DNA of 64,000 nt from the NCBI RefSeq assembly GCF_963678635.1, contig NC_087071.1, forward strand, positions 44,565,095 to 44,629,094, written 5' to 3'. The notes under the pieces are model-generated. The model saw nothing but the letters and a program-made list of their open reading frames with translations. It made no database searches and was not told the origin of the DNA. Position numbers and translations under genes: made by a program. Every line of letters begins with the position of its first letter. Positions within the stretch are counted from its first letter, which is position 1. Shown here piece by piece: positions 36,837 through 55,420 of this stretch. Source of the DNA: Symsagittifera roscoffensis. Taxonomy: Eukaryota > Xenacoelomorpha > Acoela > Convolutidae.

Positions 36837-37079
36837 TAATGTGTTCTTTCCCACAAAATAAAACTTGCCCGACCATCAAAAGTTAGGAGAAAATGTTACA
36901 CTTGAGTTTCAATTATTAAACAATGCTGTCAATTGTGATTAGAGTTGCACTGGAATTTTTTGGCCCTTTCTCTGTTTAGGTAAATAAAAGCAGCGAAGAG
37001 ATGATTTGTATTACTTTTTGTTGAAATGCTACGCCTTTAAAAAATATATAATTTTGCTGAAATCACTATAATAACAAGA

Positions 37080-37595
37080 CTGCTCGTATCTTAGGACAAA
37101 GCCGTGAATGTTCCGACAGTCTTTTAATGTCTGTAAAGCAGTATTCGCTTTTAAAAAAATGATGCTTTTTTCTATTAAAAAAAAAACAAAAAATAAACAG
37201 GTAAATTTTGAGTTTTCGTGAAATTCATCCCCACACGCGTCATATTAAGTACAAAGTGATAGATTTCGCTCCTAGTAACAAATCAATTATGGCAAATGAG
37301 CTTCCTTCGCCCAATTTGCAACAATTTTTTTAAGAAGGACCGCTTACGCGTTAATAGCCCGAAATATGGCAAATTGGCCAACATGGCAGTCTTTAAACCC
37401 TTATAACTTTATGAAAAATAATCACAGGTAAAAAAGCGTTTCAGATCAGATGTAAGATTAGGACAACAATACTTTTTGACTGATGTACAAAAACGGTTTA
37501 ATTTGCTTAGGCCAAAATTCGAAATTTGTCTGAAGAAAAAACCCACCGGAGCACAAATATTTCGTTACTTTCGTAAGGAAAGTTGGAACAATAAC
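37080..37595 (-). repeat. Dispersed repeat, minus-strand copy
   Basis: Read on the minus strand it matches 41640-42165: GAAAGTAACGAAATATTTGT, TTCTTCAGACAAATTTCG, TTAACGCGTAAGCGG, and the end TTCCGACAG or ACGAGCAG. No coding content; type of element not clear. Confidence 0.75.
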
Positions 37596-38639
37596 TTCGC
37601 CATCCTTGAAATTAGTGAATGAATTATAGGGTATTTTTCTTCAATGAGAATTTTTAAAAATTACTATGGTTGGAACATTCTACACTACTTTAGCAGCAAC
37701 CGCCTGTCTTTCTTTCTTTTGGGTGTAGCAAAATTAAAACGACCCTTGTGAACAAAACTGTACTTTCTTGCCGACGACAAAACTAATCAAATTGAAGTTA
37801 TAAGATACACTCATGGTTTTCACCCTAATGAAAACAGAATATGCTTTTGCATCTTTTTATACGTTATCTACCAATAACTAATAAGTTCTGAAAAGTTACC
37901 CGTATATCAAAACATGGTCCTGGTATGAGATTTGTTTTATAACTTCAGTAAGAGGTTGGCTTCAGGTTTTTACCGTTCCGAAAAGTAAAGTTGGACATCT
38001 GAATCAAAACAGCTTTTGATTTATCATTGAAGTGATTTCGTTAATTGATTTTTAAATGTGAAATTTCATAACGGTGACTGGAAAAAACTCGACCACAAAA
38101 AAACCACAAACAAATCACAATGAAAGCCGTGGTATGTTTTATTTTTGGGAACTTTTAAGGTACCGAATCTTGGACTGTTAAACTTATTAGTTTTTGGATT
38201 TAAATGGCCCAAATAACTCTGGAACGTCGTCTGTCTTCCGGGCGGAATGCGAAGCTGACAAAATAACCCCAAACCATTTTCAAGAATGCTCTTTTTCCCC
38301 ATTTTGACTCAATAACCTGAAGCTTCAATTTCACGCTGGTAACCATGGCAAATAAAGAACCCCTGCACGCCTTATGTACAAAACAGTTAATCTGCTTTCT
38401 CTCAAAACTTTCAGGCACTTTGGCTGAAAATATCTTTGGGCTAATTTTACGTCTTGTTCATTTAATTACATCAGCGTGTTAAAATCATCAAAATAATATT
38501 TCACGTGGAAACAAAGTTTGTCAGCTCTAAATGGTGCTCCCAGGCGCGGTGCTCGGTATAAAAAAGGTCCAAAACGAGTCTGAAGACTCTTGAATTTTTG
38601 AAGACATAACTCAAACGAACACCTAGAACGAAATAGATT

Positions 38640-38990
38640 ATTTTAAAATCCTGAATTTTCAATTTGGCTAATCCGGGATAATTAATGCACGATTTATTTC
38701 AAGCTACCAAGGCCTAAGCGGAGATTTAATCCTTCGTAGATATCGTTGCAATTTATTTTGAGATATGCTATTTGATCTACTTGATAATTATGCAAAATAA
38801 ATGACTTTGTTCTTTTCATAGCGAGTGGTGAGATAATTTTCTAAAATTAGTCTAAAAAACACTTTCAAAATTTTTTAAATTTTTTGAAATCTTCATCATT
38901 TTTTTTATAAGAACACTAATCCATAGATACTAAAATGTAGTCGAAAGGTTCAGGGTTTTGCCCTGATACGAGCAGTCTTATTTTGTTTTT
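38640..38990 (+). repeat. Dispersed repeat, truncated copy
   Basis: It covers the second half of the family only, from the TTTGGCTAATCCGGGATAATTAA block to CAGGGTTTTGCCCTGATAC and GAGCAGTCTT. More diverged than the copies at 37.1 and 41.6 kb. Confidence 0.7.
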
Positions 38991-39427
38991 TTGCTTAAGT
39001 TTCAAGTTCTTTCAGATGCTATAAAAATGCTGTCGACAAAAAGTTTTAAAAAAATACGCATGAAAAAACCGTTAGCACAATCATTCCGTGTTTTTCTTCG
39101 ACAGTCGACGCAGAAAACCGAAAATTTCAATCCATTCCAAGAAATTCACCTTATCTAAAATCTCTCTTGAAACGAATTGATTTTTAAACTGATTTTCTGG
39201 TTTTATAGTTATCATAAAACATGGGGGTACATTTTTGAACAATTTGAGCAGGCAAACCACGAAAATTTCAGACAAAATAAATCCAGTTTCCTTCAACAAT
39301 CTCGGACAAATAGTATCTAAACTGCCCTCAATTTACTGCATTGTTATTATATTTCTGATAAACGTGAAATCAAATTTGTTCAGGTAATTGAAATTGTTTT
39401 ACTTTTGGTACAATGTCAATAATGTAG

Positions 39428-39585
39428 AGAGCTTTTGTGTAGGCAGTATTATTGCAGGCAAGTATGTATTTCCGGTACTAGAAGCGATACCCATTGATAA
39501 GAAAATTACTCTTTCATCAAGTGGTCGCAAAAAGTCCATTTTGTCATTACTTTCGATTATTTCAAGAGCTACAATACCTTTTTAA
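39428..39585 (+). other. Candidate coding exon, unknown family
   Basis: The frame is open for about 65 codons to a TAA at 39583-39585 and includes a protein-like stretch (GKYVFPVLEAIPIDKKI, then KKSILSLLSIISR). A possible AG acceptor ends at 39427. It lies 220 bp before the stronger candidate exon at 39804 and could belong to the same gene, but I cannot join them with certainty. Confidence 0.25.
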
Positions 39586-39803
39586 AACAAACTGTTTTGA
39601 TACTCCAACAAAATTAAAGTAAATTTGACAAAAGACTTTTAAGCGCTTGTATTGATAAATATTACTTTTGAAAATACTTTTGACCGATAAATTTCAGCTT
39701 GTGTGGCGTACAAATTACTGAACAAAACTGCATCAGAAAAACAAACTAAACAGTTTACCATAATGGTCTCAAACTTATTTTAAAAATGCGCTTTTGTAAG
39801 CAG

Positions 39804-40092
39804 AGAAAAACATACGTTCTATAATTTCTCTTTTTAATAGAGAGCTCGTTGGATTTTATGCCGCGACGTTATTAAATTATTCATGGTTATCTGAAACGAA
39901 ACGATCTTCAATAAAAATTAAGCTAAAATTGGGACTTTTCAATAGCAGTTTGTATGATATTGATTTCATCTTTGATTTCAAAGAAGAATTAGGAAATTGG
40001 GTGAATAAATATGAATCAATTATTCATAGCTGTACAAAGGAGCATTCAAAAAATTGGACCAGTCTTTGCTTTCTGAAATCCCAATTTGAAAG
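39804..40092 (+). other. Orphan candidate coding exon
   Basis: About 97 open codons lie between a TAA at 39797 and a TAA at 40094. There is a CAG acceptor candidate ending at 39803 (another AG ends at 39840) and a good donor, AAAG then GTAAGC, at 40093. The product looks like folded protein: ELVGFYAATLLNYSWLSETK, then DFKEELGNWVNKYE and a Trp/Cys-containing end. I do not recognise the family. No clear exon follows. It may be part of a host gene with other exons in this AT-rich region, or a mobile-element remnant. Confidence 0.4.
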
Positions 40093-41154
40093 GTAAGCGA
40101 TACACTATTTGTTTCCTTTGTTTTTGAGGGCACTGATATCAAAAAGATATACATGTCATCAAAATTGTTCTTATCATGTTTTTGCGTTCATAATATATGT
40201 GTGAGAAAACAGTTTCTGTTGTATGCTTGTGTATCTTTTTTTCTACTTGTTTTTTGGTAACCTAACAGTTCAAAAATTGTGAAAACAATTTTGAGCATGT
40301 TCACCTTTTTTTCCTTAAAAATGCGTGCAGTTTTTTCAAACAAAATAACTTTCTGTAAATTGGAAAGACCATTTTATAATAAGCTTAGTCTCAAGCCAGA
40401 AACTTAGTAACCGTATCTTCTATGAAGTAGTACAGTTACAATTTAATTTGCTTTAGGATAATACCAAAAAGGCAGCAGCCTGTTGGGTGGCATCTCCATA
40501 TAATTTTTATAGGATCCAAATACGAAGTTGTATGACTAGCATTTTTCTTGTATGGCGGTCATCCCGGGAAAATTTGTTGCGCAGGATCACACTCTAAACA
40601 GGGAGAAGAAACAATGATATGGGCTAGCCTTGACCTCTAAAATTTTGTCATTGTTATCGGTTCCCATTTCGTCCAGATGGATTATGAAGGATTTTTTATT
40701 TTGTTATTATTATTTGTTAATTTTTTTTGGAATCCTTCAAAAATTTCTGCATTTATCGCCAGCAAGCTCAAATGTAATCGATTAATATCTATAGAAATCT
40801 AGTGCGGGCATGAGCTTGACATCTAATGTGGTGTCCCATATTATAACATATAACAGTGGTAATGCGAAACAAGTGTAGAAAAAACTGGCCTCCAAATTCC
40901 GTTTTCAGACTAATAATTCATGATTATATGGATGAGAGATCGATACGATACTTGTATTAACTCTAACACAGTTTGGAATCATTTTTGCTCAACATTTTCA
41001 ACAAAAACCTAAAAGCAGCTTGAAAAAGACAACATCTAGAAAATTAGTTGTTCCTGCAAAAATAGCAACTGTTTGCAGATTGAGACGGAGGGATTTACAA
41101 CGCAACTTGAAAAAAAGCAAAAAAAAAGTATCACTTCTAACATAACTATGAAGA

Positions 41155-41444
41155 TGGGGGGCAAATTTTTGAGGGGGGCAAATTTTTGAAAAAAAAAGCC
41201 AAAAAAGGCGTTCTTAGGCATTTTTTGGAAAACTTCGACCAAAACATCGCATTTTTCCGGCGCGCATCCCCGCTCAAAATTAGTATACATTGGCGCCAAA
41301 GGAAAAGTTTTGAGGTCAGTCAGCCAAAAATGGATATCTCAAAATATTACAAAAGAGGACCCTTTGGGTCGGCAGGGGATCGAATCCCTGAGAGAGTGAG
41401 GCGTAGGCCCCCGCCCCTCCCCCCTTTCCCTGAATCCGCTACTG
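41155..41444. mobile_element. hAT-like MITE, left end lost
   Basis: The inner part (TTTTTCCGGCGCGC, ATTGGCGCCAAAG, ATCGAATCCCTGAGAG) and the right end TGAATCCGCTACTG match the MITEs at 21630 and 50190. The CAG left terminus is not visible. Confidence 0.75.
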
Positions 41445-41639
41445 GACGCAATTAAGAAAATTGTGTTTGCCAAAGCTTTTCTTTTCAAAAACCAAGCACC
41501 TTTTATTTAGAAATTCTCAGCTGCAGAAGTTTTTTCGTAGAAAATAGGAAATATTTATTATGAGCAAAGTCTTGGTTCAATTTTTACATTTTAGCCGGCT
41601 CCAGAACTTATTTTTGTAGCTGTTTGCACGAGCCGGTTC

Positions 41640-42165
41640 TCATTGGCAATTGGAAAACTTTTTGTTCCGACTTTCGATACGAAAGTAACGGATTATTTGT
41701 GCTCGGGGTGGGTTTTTTTTCTTCAGACAAATTTCGACTTTTTAACTAGCCATTTTTGACGAAATTTTTTTTTATCAATCGAAAGGTATTGTTGTCCTGA
41801 GCTTAAATGTGAAAAGATATTTCACCTGTGATCATTTTTCGAAAAGTTACGGGGGCTTAAAGATTTTTATTTTGGCCAATTTGGGACAATTAACGCGCGA
41901 TATATTTCGCGCTATTAACGCGTAAGCGGAGAGTTAATCCGTCTTATAAATCGTTCCAAATTGGTTGAATTTGTTACAAGGAACGAAATCTCTCTTTTTG
42001 TACTTTATATGGCGTGTGGGGGGATGATTTTCATAAAAAATTTCAAATTTTAGAAAAAAAAGTTTCATTTTATTTTATTTCATTTAATTTCCTTAATGTT
42101 ATTACTGCTCCATAAACATTAAAAAGCTGTCGGAACATTCAGGGCTTCGCCCTGGTACGAGCAGT
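41640..42165 (+). repeat. Dispersed repeat, best preserved plus-strand copy
   Basis: It runs from TTTTGTTCCGACTTTCG through TGCTCGGGGTGGGTTTTTT and TTAACGCGTAAGCGG to TTCAGGGCTTCGCCCTGG and ACGAGCAGTCTTG. It holds a small palindrome CAGGGCTTCGCCCTG near its right end. It is non-coding and its class is unknown. Confidence 0.75.
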
Positions 42166-42169
42166 CTTG

Positions 42170-43388
42170 TTTTGGTTTTATAACTCAATTTCTCCATTAA
42201 TATGACCTAAGCAATTAGTTATTGGTCCCTGCCGTTACATTTCAATAAGGGCCTGGTCACTATTTTTGCGGCCATCAGTTTTTAGTATACGCATTACTGG
42301 TTGGCATGGTTTTTAATAAAGAAATTTTATTGCTTCAAGTTTTTTTTGCTTTTCGGCGAATTTTTGTAAATTAATGTTATGAGCGTGTAAAAAAGTTGTC
42401 GTAAGCTAATCTCTCCAAATGCTAATATTCCGTTTCCCTATTTTTTGATGGAATTTTTTTCTCGTATCGTATGGCATGTAGCTACACATGTCCCGAGGAT
42501 TTTGGAAGTCTGGAAAAAGTGTAAAACTCTTCCAATTTTTTTCGTGGATTTTGGTAACCTGAAGTTTAAAAATTTTCCAGTGTTCCAAATTAAATGCGGT
42601 TTTTATTACACATTTTTTCTTTTTTTTGCAAATTTGTTAATTTTTTTTTACCGTAAGGGTAGTAAATTGTTACTAGCTGCAATAGCGCAGGTAATAGCTA
42701 ACAAGATCCTAAAATTGCATATCTTGTTGAACATACTACAAAGCAAATAATCCTTCCTTTTAAATGCTCTACTCTAAATCTTTGCCTATTCCTCAAATAA
42801 AATACCAGTAAGACAAAATTACCGCCAGCTTTTTCTGAAAAAAATGTACAGTTCTCAGTATGAATTATTTTTGGACGCATTTTTCTTTACTTTCGTTTCG
42901 GGTAGATGAGTCCAATGTTAGAAATTATTCAACCATGTTTCGATTCTTTTAACCATGAATGTATATCAACACCTTCGATGTAATAAATCCTTTAATCTTA
43001 TTGTACTTCAAAAGCAACAAAAAATTGTAAGCTATATTTTGAAGTGATATGTTTATTATACACTTCTATTTCTTTGTTTTTCTTTTTCTCTGCCTCGACA
43101 AAACTCAGAATAATGCCATTTGAAATTGGAAGCCTATTAACTCCATTGTAACTCACTTTAAAGACCAGCTAAATATTTCTGCTTCTATTAAAACGACAAT
43201 TATAGCAAACTTATATTTGGGTTTTCAACACTAATTTTTCCATATCGGTCCGTCTATTTGAGTTTTTTTTTATAGTTTTCATCTTTCTACTTGAAAGTGA
43301 TTTTTTTTGCTGCTTATCAAGCCGCCCATATTTACAACCACCTAAGTTTCAACATCCCCAACCTTTTTTAAGTGGTTTCTAAAAAAAC
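42170..43388. other. Non-coding DNA
   Basis: AT-rich with no supported gene; open frames here are composed of low-complexity Phe, Lys and Leu codons. Confidence 0.5.
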
Positions 43389-43475
43389 TCTAACTTCGCA
43401 TTGACTTTCAGATCTTTTGGAATATTCAAGTTTTCACACGAAAAATTATCAAGGACAACAAAATATTAGGCAACA

Positions 43476-43496
43476 ATGGCGGCTTCAGAAACAAAG
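43476..43496 (+). other. Weak candidate first coding exon
   Basis: An AACAATGGCG start context opens seven codons (MAASETK) that end at AAAG followed by GTGGTT, a possible donor. An acceptor-like TTGACTTTCAG ends at 43411, where a leader exon or spliced leader could join. Later exons could not be linked with confidence, though a short open block with AG and GT borders lies at 43788-43824. Confidence 0.2.
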
Positions 43497-44922
43497 GTGG
43501 TTAATTTCTTTTTCTGTTATCGGCACTTTCGCACTTTCAGACCATTCAAATTCTTTTGTGATCAATCATTGACACAATATCAAATAAATTCTAAAAATAC
43601 TTCAGTGAAAGTTGGTTATTTGCGATAAGTGTTTTATGTTTCACTAAGTTTGCTTGACAAAATTTATCAGTCTTGACAAAAGAAATCAAAATTTACATTT
43701 CGTATTTGCAACCTTATCTGAACACGAACTATTGTTTCCGAAGTCTATTTGAATAAAATTAAAATAACTTGTGCGCAATTTTTTTTAGATGTTTTTCAGG
43801 TTATTTGATGAACAATCAAAAAGGTACGTTGAAGCAAATATTTATAATTATTTTTAAAAAATTTTCGATACAAACTTAAATGTTTCTTAAAATCCGCAAG
43901 TTTGCAAATGCTATTGGACGCATTCTCAGAGTTTTCAACCTTTCTTTTGTATTTCATCAATTTTGACATTAATTTGACACCAATTTGTTGACAACAATTT
44001 TTTTACTATCAGCGTCAAAGAGGGTTTTTCGTTAAAATGGAGCTCTCCATTTTTTCAGTATCAACTATAAAAATTAGCCCGAGCTAGTATGAAATCTCAT
44101 TCGATTTGACCATAAAAAACATGAGACTGTCTACTTTCAAGGTCTTTGCTACTATTTTATCATTTTAAGGCCTCATTAATTCCTCAAACACCTGATCGCA
44201 CAAAAACAATAATTTACATGGCAAATATTTTCGATTAAAAAAATTTTACTTTGTTTATTTTTCAGATTTGATTATTATTGATCAATTTTTGACAATTTTT
44301 TTCTTTTTCGTCAATGGCACTTTTTTCAGCCACATGCAACGTTCAAAATTTTAATGGACAATCTTTTATCGAAAAAAATGCTTCCACTAAATTGTTTCCA
44401 CTTTTGTTCTTCATAATTAACCTTGATAAAATATCTCACTACGCCATAAAAATGAAGCTCAGGTGAGGTAGGGTCGGGGGAGGGGGGTTGAAACGCACAT
44501 ATACCTGCTGCTTCCGGAGGAAATAGAGTCTGCTTTGATACCCCCAAAACAACTTTTTTTTTACTTTTCAACCCGGCCCAGCATGTCAGTTATAAAATTG
44601 ATGGGCTCTCTTTCTTTCATTAACCGAGTCTTATTATAATTCAAAATATATTGGATGAACAGTGTCAAAATTCTTGTAAGTTAATCTTGTGACAATCTTA
44701 TTAGAAAATGAGGGTTGATTAAACATTCTTTCAACAGCGTTTTTTGAAGTAATTTCTTTTCTGCGAAAAATGGTTTCTGGTGTGAAAGTTCAATAAGTTA
44801 AAAAAGTAATGCAAATTTTAACAGTTTTTAGCATTTGCTTTTTAAATACTTTCTGCAATTTACAAAAACTAATATGGGAGTTTGCAGTAGAGTAAGCTGC
44901 AAGAATGCATAACATTCTTAAA

Positions 44923-44987
44923 CTTCAAATTGAACTGATCAAAAGTTTTCGTACCGCACAAAAACTTCTGATCGGTTCAATTTGAAG
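44923..44987. repeat. Hairpin, 27-bp arms
   Basis: The arms 44923-44949 and 44961-44987 pair with two mismatches around an 11-base loop. The outer arm is CTTCAAATTGAAC. Non-coding; possibly a tiny foldback element. Confidence 0.85.
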
Positions 44988-44999
44988 TCTTAGATTTTT

Positions 45000-46680
45000 G
45001 TGAGCGCTGAGTTCATTTTAAAGAACATTTAAAAAAATACAAAAGTTGCGAATTCAGACGTGTGCCCAAAATGTGTAATACAAGTCCGCAAGAAATATAC
45101 ACGATTCTTAATTCTTCTGAACTGCAACTCTAAATGCAATATCTTATAGAAACCTTACAAGAAACTTAAAGGATTTTGCACTCCGAACAGCAGTTAACAA
45201 GATTTAAAATCATGTAAGATTCTTATAAAATTTTCTTATGAAATCTTGCTTAAATGATGCAAAAATTCATAACACAAAAATCACAGTTAGGCGCGGCTGT
45301 TGGGATAATGATAAAAAACCAGACTGTTTTTTTTCCTTTTTCTGATAAAAAAGCGTTTAAAATTCAGATTTTACATATTTCACAAAATACTAATTAAATC
45401 CAGGCAGTTTATAGCTTATTAAAATTATATAATTTTTGACTGCAGCTGGTAAATGAATTCAAGAAATCATATTATTCATAAAGAAAAAAAAAATGGTCTT
45501 TTCAGATTTCTCAGATTACTGATACCTAGAAAACTCCAAAATTTTTTCCATATGCAAGAACAAAACGGAAACTTTCTTGTGCCAATTTTTGTTCCTCTGG
45601 GCTTATCTGGAGTCAGATAATTAAACATATAAGCTGTCTCTTCTGTCTTCCAACTTGTCGTGATAACTCTGCCTTCCTTCTTTTTACTATCTTCTGTTTT
45701 GCTATTTGCGCCGGTGTAAATCTACTCTCCTAATATGTTTATGTTTAACTGGGACCTGCCACTTATAGAAATAATATTCAATTCACTCTCTGTTTAAGAT
45801 CTAGTCCTCCAAACAAATCAAATTCAAAAGAACCGATTCTAAGCCCAAATTTGAGATAACCCACCGGTCAGGGGCAAAATATTGAGGGCGTCTGTTGGCC
45901 TAAAGTAAATCTTTAAAATTTGTTTGAATACCCGAAATTTTGATTTAAAAAACTGTTGGAGTTAAGTTTTCTTGCAAAAGTCTTTCAAAGAAATGTTTAA
46001 TTTAGTCAGTTAAAAAACTTATTAATGAAAAAATGTATTTTCTGTCGATATTTATAAATTATTCATGTTGATCACGTTCAAAATTTTTCCAAGAACCAGG
46101 CAATTATTTTTAAAAAGCAGAGAAGAAGCAGGCAGTTATTCTTTTTCGGGTGATATTTATACATTTTTGATGAAGGTGGAGTGATTTTTTGTGTCTTGAT
46201 GGTGTTTTTGTGCCGTTTGTGGCTCTGACAGGTGCTCGCAGATAACTTTCGGCCCTCTCGCACGTCTGTCGATTTTCCCTCGATCAATTTGCATGTAATC
46301 TTCTGTTTAGCAATCTTTAAGTTTCCATAAACAAATTGCTAATCCAACTTTCGATCAGATTAACAAACAACCACGTGTCTTACCGATTTAACTTACCAAC
46401 AGAGAAAATGACTTGCCAACTTACCATCGAGAATTGAGTGAATTGTAGGGAGAGCTACAAATCATAACTAGTAATGCCAACTCTTAACTGGTGATATATG
46501 TGTATCGCTTATACAATACCACCACTTAGTAATACTTAAACGTATTAACTGCCTGTGAACACACAAACCTACAAACTAACGCAATTGGCAATTTGGTACG
46601 AAAGCAGAAATTAGTTTCAGTTCATAACTTGAAATTTTTTGAGGTTTAGTTTCATTAAGAATTTCATAAAATCATTTCTT
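45000..46680. other. Non-coding DNA
   Basis: No supported gene, repeat copy or hairpin beyond AT-rich low complexity. Confidence 0.45.
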
Positions 46681-46684
46681 TTTT

Positions 46685-48114
46685 TTTCATTTCATACTCG
46701 CAGTAGAAAAAAGCTGTTCTTTACGTTAAATTTTTGGAAAAAAGTTTTTTATATAAAAAAAACAACAACAATCGATTGACTTTTGAGTTAGTTTTTTGAA
46801 CATTATTTGATAGTGTTTCTTTTTCACTTTTGTTTTCAAGAAAAATATTGCCTTTTGCTTAAAAGATACGAGTCGGCTAACTGAAAAACTTTTGAATCCC
46901 TGACTTGGCTACAATTACAAATTCATGCCAACTCTGAATTAACTTCTTTTCACACCATGGGTATGGTAATACCAGACCCCCAGTAGTTTCTAGGCGTATA
47001 AAAACGCCAAGATAAAGTTTAATTTCATTTTCAGGGAAACCTTAAGTTGCTTTTTAAATACCATTTAACTCTTAATCCCAAATTGCCCGAATTATTTCCC
47101 ATTATTCTATTTCATTTGGAAGAGTTCGCATGCCTCGAAGCAATTTTAACCCCAAATTTGTAGGCAAATGGTGCCCAAATATTACCTGAAATTTGCCCAA
47201 GTTTGACTGAAGTCCCAATTTCAACCCGATTTGCAAATCTGAGCCTGGGTTTGTTTATCGAATTTTGAGATAACATTCAAAACACGTGTTTTTGTTGTTT
47301 CAGATCCCTCGTTGCGTGAACCGAGAAGATCTATCATCACAATTATATCGGACCTGTTATTTAGTTATAATTTATAAACAAATCCACTCCAGGTGTTAAT
47401 GCCATTGATTGTTTATTACCACCTTCAAAGTCAGACCAAGTTCGATTTTGTTGTTGACAAAGTTTCAAAACAAGAGCAGTTTTACAAGATTGAACTGTTT
47501 TTATCCTGGGTTTAGTTTCAGCCCTTGCCACATTGTCTAAACATTTTATGACCAGAAGACCCTAAAATTGTTGTCTCCAAATAATATTTCAATTTAGTTT
47601 TTCTTTATTTTATCAAACAGGCTGAGGAAAATATAATAACTGAGAAAAAACTACCTGACAGAGACAGAGACCTCAAAAGTTGTCCAGTAGATCAAATCGA
47701 GATGAAGCTGGTTAACTTCTGAATATTTACTTAAAATTTGATCCTGGTTCAATATTATTCAATCAAATTAACATATTTCGCATTCTTATCGATCGAGTTT
47801 TGCCAAAAAAAAATTAAAAAAAATTCATTAAAATCCATAATAATTGTGCATAAATTATTGGCCTTCTCGTCTGGATTGTAAAAACAGCGCTTTTCAGTTT
47901 CCAGTAAGAATAAAAACTGGAATTTATTCAAGTTCAAGACGTGCACAATTTTCTTTATATAATAATAAAACTTTTTATTTCCGATTTAATCATTCATTGA
48001 CCCAACTTATATATTAAAGTTGTAAATTTATAGTTTATAAAAGTATTTCATGGTATTATCTTTACAGTTTATAGTCTGTAGTTCAATTTACTGCGTTAGT
48101 ATTGTCGTCCCGAA
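46685..48114 (+). promoter_or_regulatory. LIX1 upstream region (original of the duplicated segment)
   Basis: It is the sequence directly upstream of LIX1 exon 1, and its diverged copy lies at 35250-36686. A possible acceptor (ATTATCTTTACAG) ends at 48066, 48 bp before the ATG, so a 5' UTR exon or trans-spliced leader may join there. The true transcription start is not visible. Confidence 0.4.
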
Positions 48115-53546
<5,432 letters not shown>

Positions 53547-54204
53547 TCCAAAATTTGATTAACTCATTTTCAATCATCATCATCATAAACTTAAAGAAAA
53601 AACTGATTTAATTTGATTAAATTCGCAGTTTTTGTATCAATTTTTAATTTAGATTATTTTTGCCTAACAATTGATTCTAGGCAAATGCCCAACAAATAGT
53701 TCAGAAAATTAAACTGGAAAACAACTAGAACATTTCTGTGAGTGCTTTAGGATTATTTTGTATTAGTATATAGCAATCTGGGCAACGTTGCAAAAGGTTA
53801 ATACATTGTTCAGCGAGACACGTAATTATATCAGGATGAAAATTTTCCAATCCCTAATTTTGGGTGCCAAATACATTTCAAAAGGTCCCGTTTGGAATTT
53901 TTTAACAAGAGTCACTGACTGCTAACCAAATGTACAAAAATTCTAATTAACACTTACCTGAATGCGTGGTTTTAAGTCCAAACAAATATTCATTACAAGA
54001 CCTTAAATATGTTTTTTTTGTTCAGACCATTCAAAAAGGGGAGGAACATTGTATTCGAGTGTGTTTTATTTTTTAACGCATAATAAGGTGCCAAATACAA
54101 CAGAGTGATATATCATAAATAGCTCTTTCAAATCTGGTTCGAGCAACCTTGGAACTTCTCAAAAAACTGCCCCAGTAAAAAGAAATACCTGCTTAAATTT
54201 TCAG

Positions 54205-54545
54205 CCAAATTCGAGCAAAAATAGCGAGCGAGCACGCTTACAGTAGTTTATTTACGCTTAATTTAAGCCGTGAAACTTTTTACTTAATTTAGCCAACTCT
54301 TGGAATCAAAAACTTCAAAAACTAAACAAAATGCAATAAAATATAAAATAACTGAACGTTTTTTTGTTAATTTTTTTTAGCCCACCATGCTTATTTTATA
54401 ATGACTGCCGATTATGCCTAATTTCTAGTTTTTCGTTCAGATATTTTTATCGCACCAGGCAGAAAAAAAACACGAACTTGAAACATCTTTTGGAATTTTT
54501 CAAGACTATGGTCGCATCACTCTGCGATTTTGCATAGTAATCGGC
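54205..54545 (-). repeat. Dispersed repeat downstream of LIX1
   Basis: Minus-strand copy of the family at 48540-48960, so LIX1 exons 2-5 lie between two copies in opposite orientation. Confidence 0.75.
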
Positions 54546-54829
54546 AAAGTAATAGCATTAGTATTCTTAATGGACTATGTCAACGGAAATCGGGCGGTTT
54601 CATTTTTTTATAATAGTGATCTCTACACTTTCCTAATATTGACAATATGCCGCAATCTTTTAATATTTACACTAAGCAACCATTTAAAGCTACTTTTTGA
54701 ACTTTTTCTCAAAATTTGTTTGCACCAGCGTTTTCATGCAGTGTCAAGAAAATATGAAGCAAAATACCTTCGGAAATACAAAACGATGACTCAAAAGTTA
54801 TATGGCATAAGCAAGCAATAGGAGACGAC

Positions 54830-55420
54830 CTCTGTGTCAAAAACAGTAAGTTATGAAAAAATTTTATCTTTCAAAAAGCTGCAAAGTAATATTGATCTTC
54901 GATAATTAAAAAATGAAATTTGAAAAATTAATTTATGTTGATTTCCTGCTCCCTAAAGTTCTTAATAAGTTTTTCTACTTTTATCAGGCTAGATTTTGCC
55001 GTTTTTTAGTTTTTAGAGTAATAGGGCAACAGAAGTGGGGTAAACATGTGTATGCTAATAGGATTGGGAGGAATTAATAAAGTAAAACAAGAGACTGAAC
55101 GTTTAGAAAACAAAAAGTTTTTCTGAACGTTCAGTCTCCTGTTTTACTTTATTAGTTTATCTCAATCCTAGCTGCTTACAATTTTTTTTACCCCGCTCCT
55201 GTTGCCCTACTGCACTACCCTAAAAACAAAAAACGACAAAATCTAGCCTGATAAAAACAGAAAAATTTACTAAGAACTTAGGGAGCAGAAAAAAACATCA
55301 TTGAAGTTTTCAAATTTCAGTTTTAATTTCTCGAAGATCAACTTTACTTTACAGCTTTTCGAATCAAAAAAACTTTTCATAATTGACACCTTATGGCACA
55401 GAGGTGAAACGAAGCTTCGC
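54830..55420. repeat. 590-bp imperfect palindrome
   Basis: Two arms of about 270-290 bp face each other. The inner arms 55075-55103 and 55126-55154 pair over 29 bases with one mismatch around a 22-base loop. Further out the arms pair with indels: GATTTTGCCGTTTTTTAG, CTGCTCCCTAAAG and GAAATTTGAAAA each have a complement. No frame is open. It may be a foldback element or a MITE whose two ends are the whole element. Confidence 0.9.

Noticed and set aside
43476..44090. A multi-exon small gene built from 43476, 43788 and 44069
   Set aside because: The exons can be joined only by free choice of sites and end in a peptide of about 24 residues with no recognisable family.
44460..44500. G-rich stretch as a functional G-quadruplex
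   Set aside because: G runs are present but nothing around them (gene, promoter, conservation) supports a role.
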